A stretch of DNA of 64,000 bases from Archilochus colubris (Eukaryota; Chordata; Aves; Apodiformes; Trochilidae). Position numbers and translations under genes: made by a program. A model generated the notes under the pieces. The model was given only the letters and a program-made list of their open reading frames with translations, did no database searches and was not told where the DNA came from. Positions 62,056-64,000 of this stretch are shown piece after piece; position 1 is the first letter of the stretch, and each line of letters begins with the position of its first letter. The stretch lies in contig CM041083.1 of NCBI GenBank assembly GCA_023079485.1, positions 62,315,810-62,379,809 of the forward strand, in the 5' to 3' direction.

Positions 62056-64000
62056 GTAAGTGCCCGCCGCCGCCGCCGCAGCCCGGCTTCCTCTTCCTCC
62101 TTTGCCGGACCCCTGCCCGGGCGGAGGGAAGCAGCCAGCTCCGGCTGGGGGTCAGGGGGAGCTCCCCCGGGCATCGCCGCCCCCGGTCCCGTATCCTCGG
62201 CGTCGTGATTCAGCATTTCTGTCCGGAGCTGTGCGGGACGGGGTGTGCCCCAGGGGGTAAGGGGGGGGCTCCTGCTGCCGCCTGGGCGGTAGCGATCCCG
62301 GTGGTATGGAAGTTAGCTGGAGAAGAGGAATGATGAGGAGTCCGCTCCGGCGGGAGCCTGCCGCTCTCCTGGCAAGTGCCCTGCTTCCTTCCCTGGCGGT
62401 TCGGGAACAGGTGGCGCCTCTTCCCCAGGCTGTCGGTGGATAAAAGGGAAAACCGAGCGTTTGGGAGGCTCTTCAGACTGAGAAAGGTGTTAAAATTTAA
62501 TTCCCTGAGAGCTCCTCCTCTTGCGCATCCCTTTGCTTTCCCTCCAGTACTTTTCTCTGCGGTTGGGTGATCATGCGAGAAACTTCTCTGGTGCAGTTTT
62601 GAAGCAGACCCATAGTTGTTCCTACCTTTCTTTTCAAGGCTAAGCGAAGGGGTCTGCCTCAAGGGTACCGCGCCGTTTCTTGCAGCGCGGCTGGCAGCTA
62701 CGAGCCTCTCATGTCAGTCACGGAGTTCTCCGCCAGCCTTGTCTGCTTCAGATGTTCCCTGTGTACCGGGCAGAATTGTTGAGGAGGAGTTTCTGTTCTA
62801 CAGAAATAAAAGAAGTTGAGGAGAGGCAAAGTAACTGCCAGTTTCCATCTCTAATCCTAGCAGGGAAACCCAGATGCTTCTCTCTCTCTCGATCTACTAA
62901 TTATCTACTAATTTGTGCTAGATCAACTTAGTTAAAATTCATACAGCTTGTCGTCCTTCCCATTAGTTTGTGCTGCTCTTATTTATTCTGACGAAGCACG
63001 AATGATGCTGAGTGTTTTACCACACTGTAGCAGTTAAAAATGATAGCGGTCTTTGCAGGGAACTGTGCTGAAGAACTCGGTGTAGCTGGGTGATGCTTAG
63101 CACTAGGGTCCAGTTTCACAGAGGCTCGTTACAAAGCTAAGGCAGGCATAAGGAATACACTGTGCGACAGTGCTAAGTATGAGGTGTTCTGGAACCTCCT
63201 GACTCTGCTAATTGAGTAACTATTTATTAACATACCCGATTTATAAATAACATTTCATGAGCTATCTGAAAATAGCATGTTTCTGTGAAGCAAGAGCAGT
63301 TTCGGGGAATGCAGCAGCCCCTTGGCACCCCCATGGAGCACTTGCTGCGCTTTGGTTGTAAGAATGGGCTTGGAGCCGAGAGCAATCGGTGTCAGCTCCT
63401 GGGGGGAAGCAGGGCTGGGTGGGCACGGAGTGGAATGTTCCCAATAAAGCAAAATACAGTACAGACCCTTGTAAACTAAATTGTTCAGGGCAGATCATGT
63501 GCATTCCCCTTGAAGGGGCTCTTCGCAGGTAGAGCCAGGGCAGGGCTGGCTTTGTGCACGCCGAGTGCCTTCTCCATCGGGTGTCCAGGCAAACTGTTGC
63601 AGTATGGGGGAGTTGTCTGATTAATGTGCTCCTCCAGGGGCAATTTGAGAGGTGAGAGAACCTGCGTGTAACACCACTGCCTGTGCTGCATGCGGTATTG
63701 GTGCTGGACCTAATCTCTTAGCTCAGGTTGCAGGCTTGAGGTTGTGTTAGGCTAGATAGAATCTTAAACTTTAATAACGGAATGGAAACTAGATGCTTTA
63801 ATTGCCATCTATATGGAACTGGTTTTGTCTTTGCTATTTAAAGGGGGGAGGGCTTCTGCATAAGAAAAGGATGATTTGCTGTCCTTTTTGGAAATTCGTG
63901 AGACTAACATTTTGAGCAAGATTTCATCTTCAAGTGCTTAGAATAACCACACAGCTAACACACAGCCTCAAAGGCAGAGTTGTTTGTTCACTGCTTGGCA
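62056..64000 (+). other. TMTC1: TMTC1 intron 1, 5' part
   Basis: The intron begins GTAAGT and runs off the window. Its first 350 bases belong to the CpG island; the rest is ordinary unique sequence. No repeat, alternative exon or RNA gene was recognised. Confidence 0.8.

Larger units (their letters stand above)
61175..62420. promoter_or_regulatory. TMTC1: CpG island and promoter region of TMTC1
   Basis: GC content and CpG frequency rise abruptly at about 61175 and decay after about 62400. The island spans the presumed start site, 5' UTR, exon 1 and the first part of intron 1. No TATA box was seen at a convincing position. GC-box-like GGGCGG or CCGCCC words occur, for example near 61636, 61818 and 62118. 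This fits a dispersed CpG-island promoter. The exact transcription start cannot be read from sequence. Confidence 0.85.

Overview
This window is vertebrate nuclear DNA, almost certainly from a bird. The evidence is intron-rich protein genes with GT-AG introns, a CpG-island promoter, and a repeat load made almost entirely of CR1 LINE fragments. The CR1 copies end in short ATTCTGTG-like repeats rather than poly(A), and no Alu, B1 or L1-type sequence was seen. T-rich and GTTT-rich low-complexity tracts also fit an avian genome. The species cannot be fixed from the sequence.

Region 1 (1-17712, + strand) holds the last eleven coding exons of an importin-beta family gene, IPO8. They encode about the C-terminal half (516 codons including the stop). 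All splice sites are GT-AG and all phases join. The protein includes the acidic C-terminal region, which here carries an 11-glycine run just before the acidic run. The largest intron (7 kb) and two others contain CR1 fragments. A 3' UTR follows from 17713; the first AATAAA lies at 20692.

Region 2 (about 20.7-61.1 kb) is intergenic. No recognisable multi-exon gene was found. It contains one well-preserved CR1 3' piece with an open ORF2 tail (31410-31923), several older CR1 pieces, low-complexity tracts, a near-perfect 84-bp-arm inverted repeat (43455-43662), a small CpG-rich patch near 28.5 kb with a minus-strand splice donor, and one orphan exon-like open segment with consensus splice sites (38890-39026). 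None of these can be assigned to a known gene from the sequence alone.

Region 3 (61.1-64 kb) is a CpG island carrying exon 1 of TMTC1 (+ strand, ATG at 61745, donor at 62056). TMTC1 is an ER-membrane O-mannosyltransferase of the TMTC family. The rest of the gene lies beyond the window. Upstream ATGs in good context form an ORF whose stop codon overlaps the region of the TMTC1 start.

The order IPO8 then TMTC1 on the same strand matches the mammalian arrangement as I recall it (human 12p11), which supports calling the first gene IPO8 rather than its paralogue IPO7. The two genes are not known to act in one pathway: IPO8 is a nuclear import receptor and TMTC1 modifies proteins in the ER lumen.
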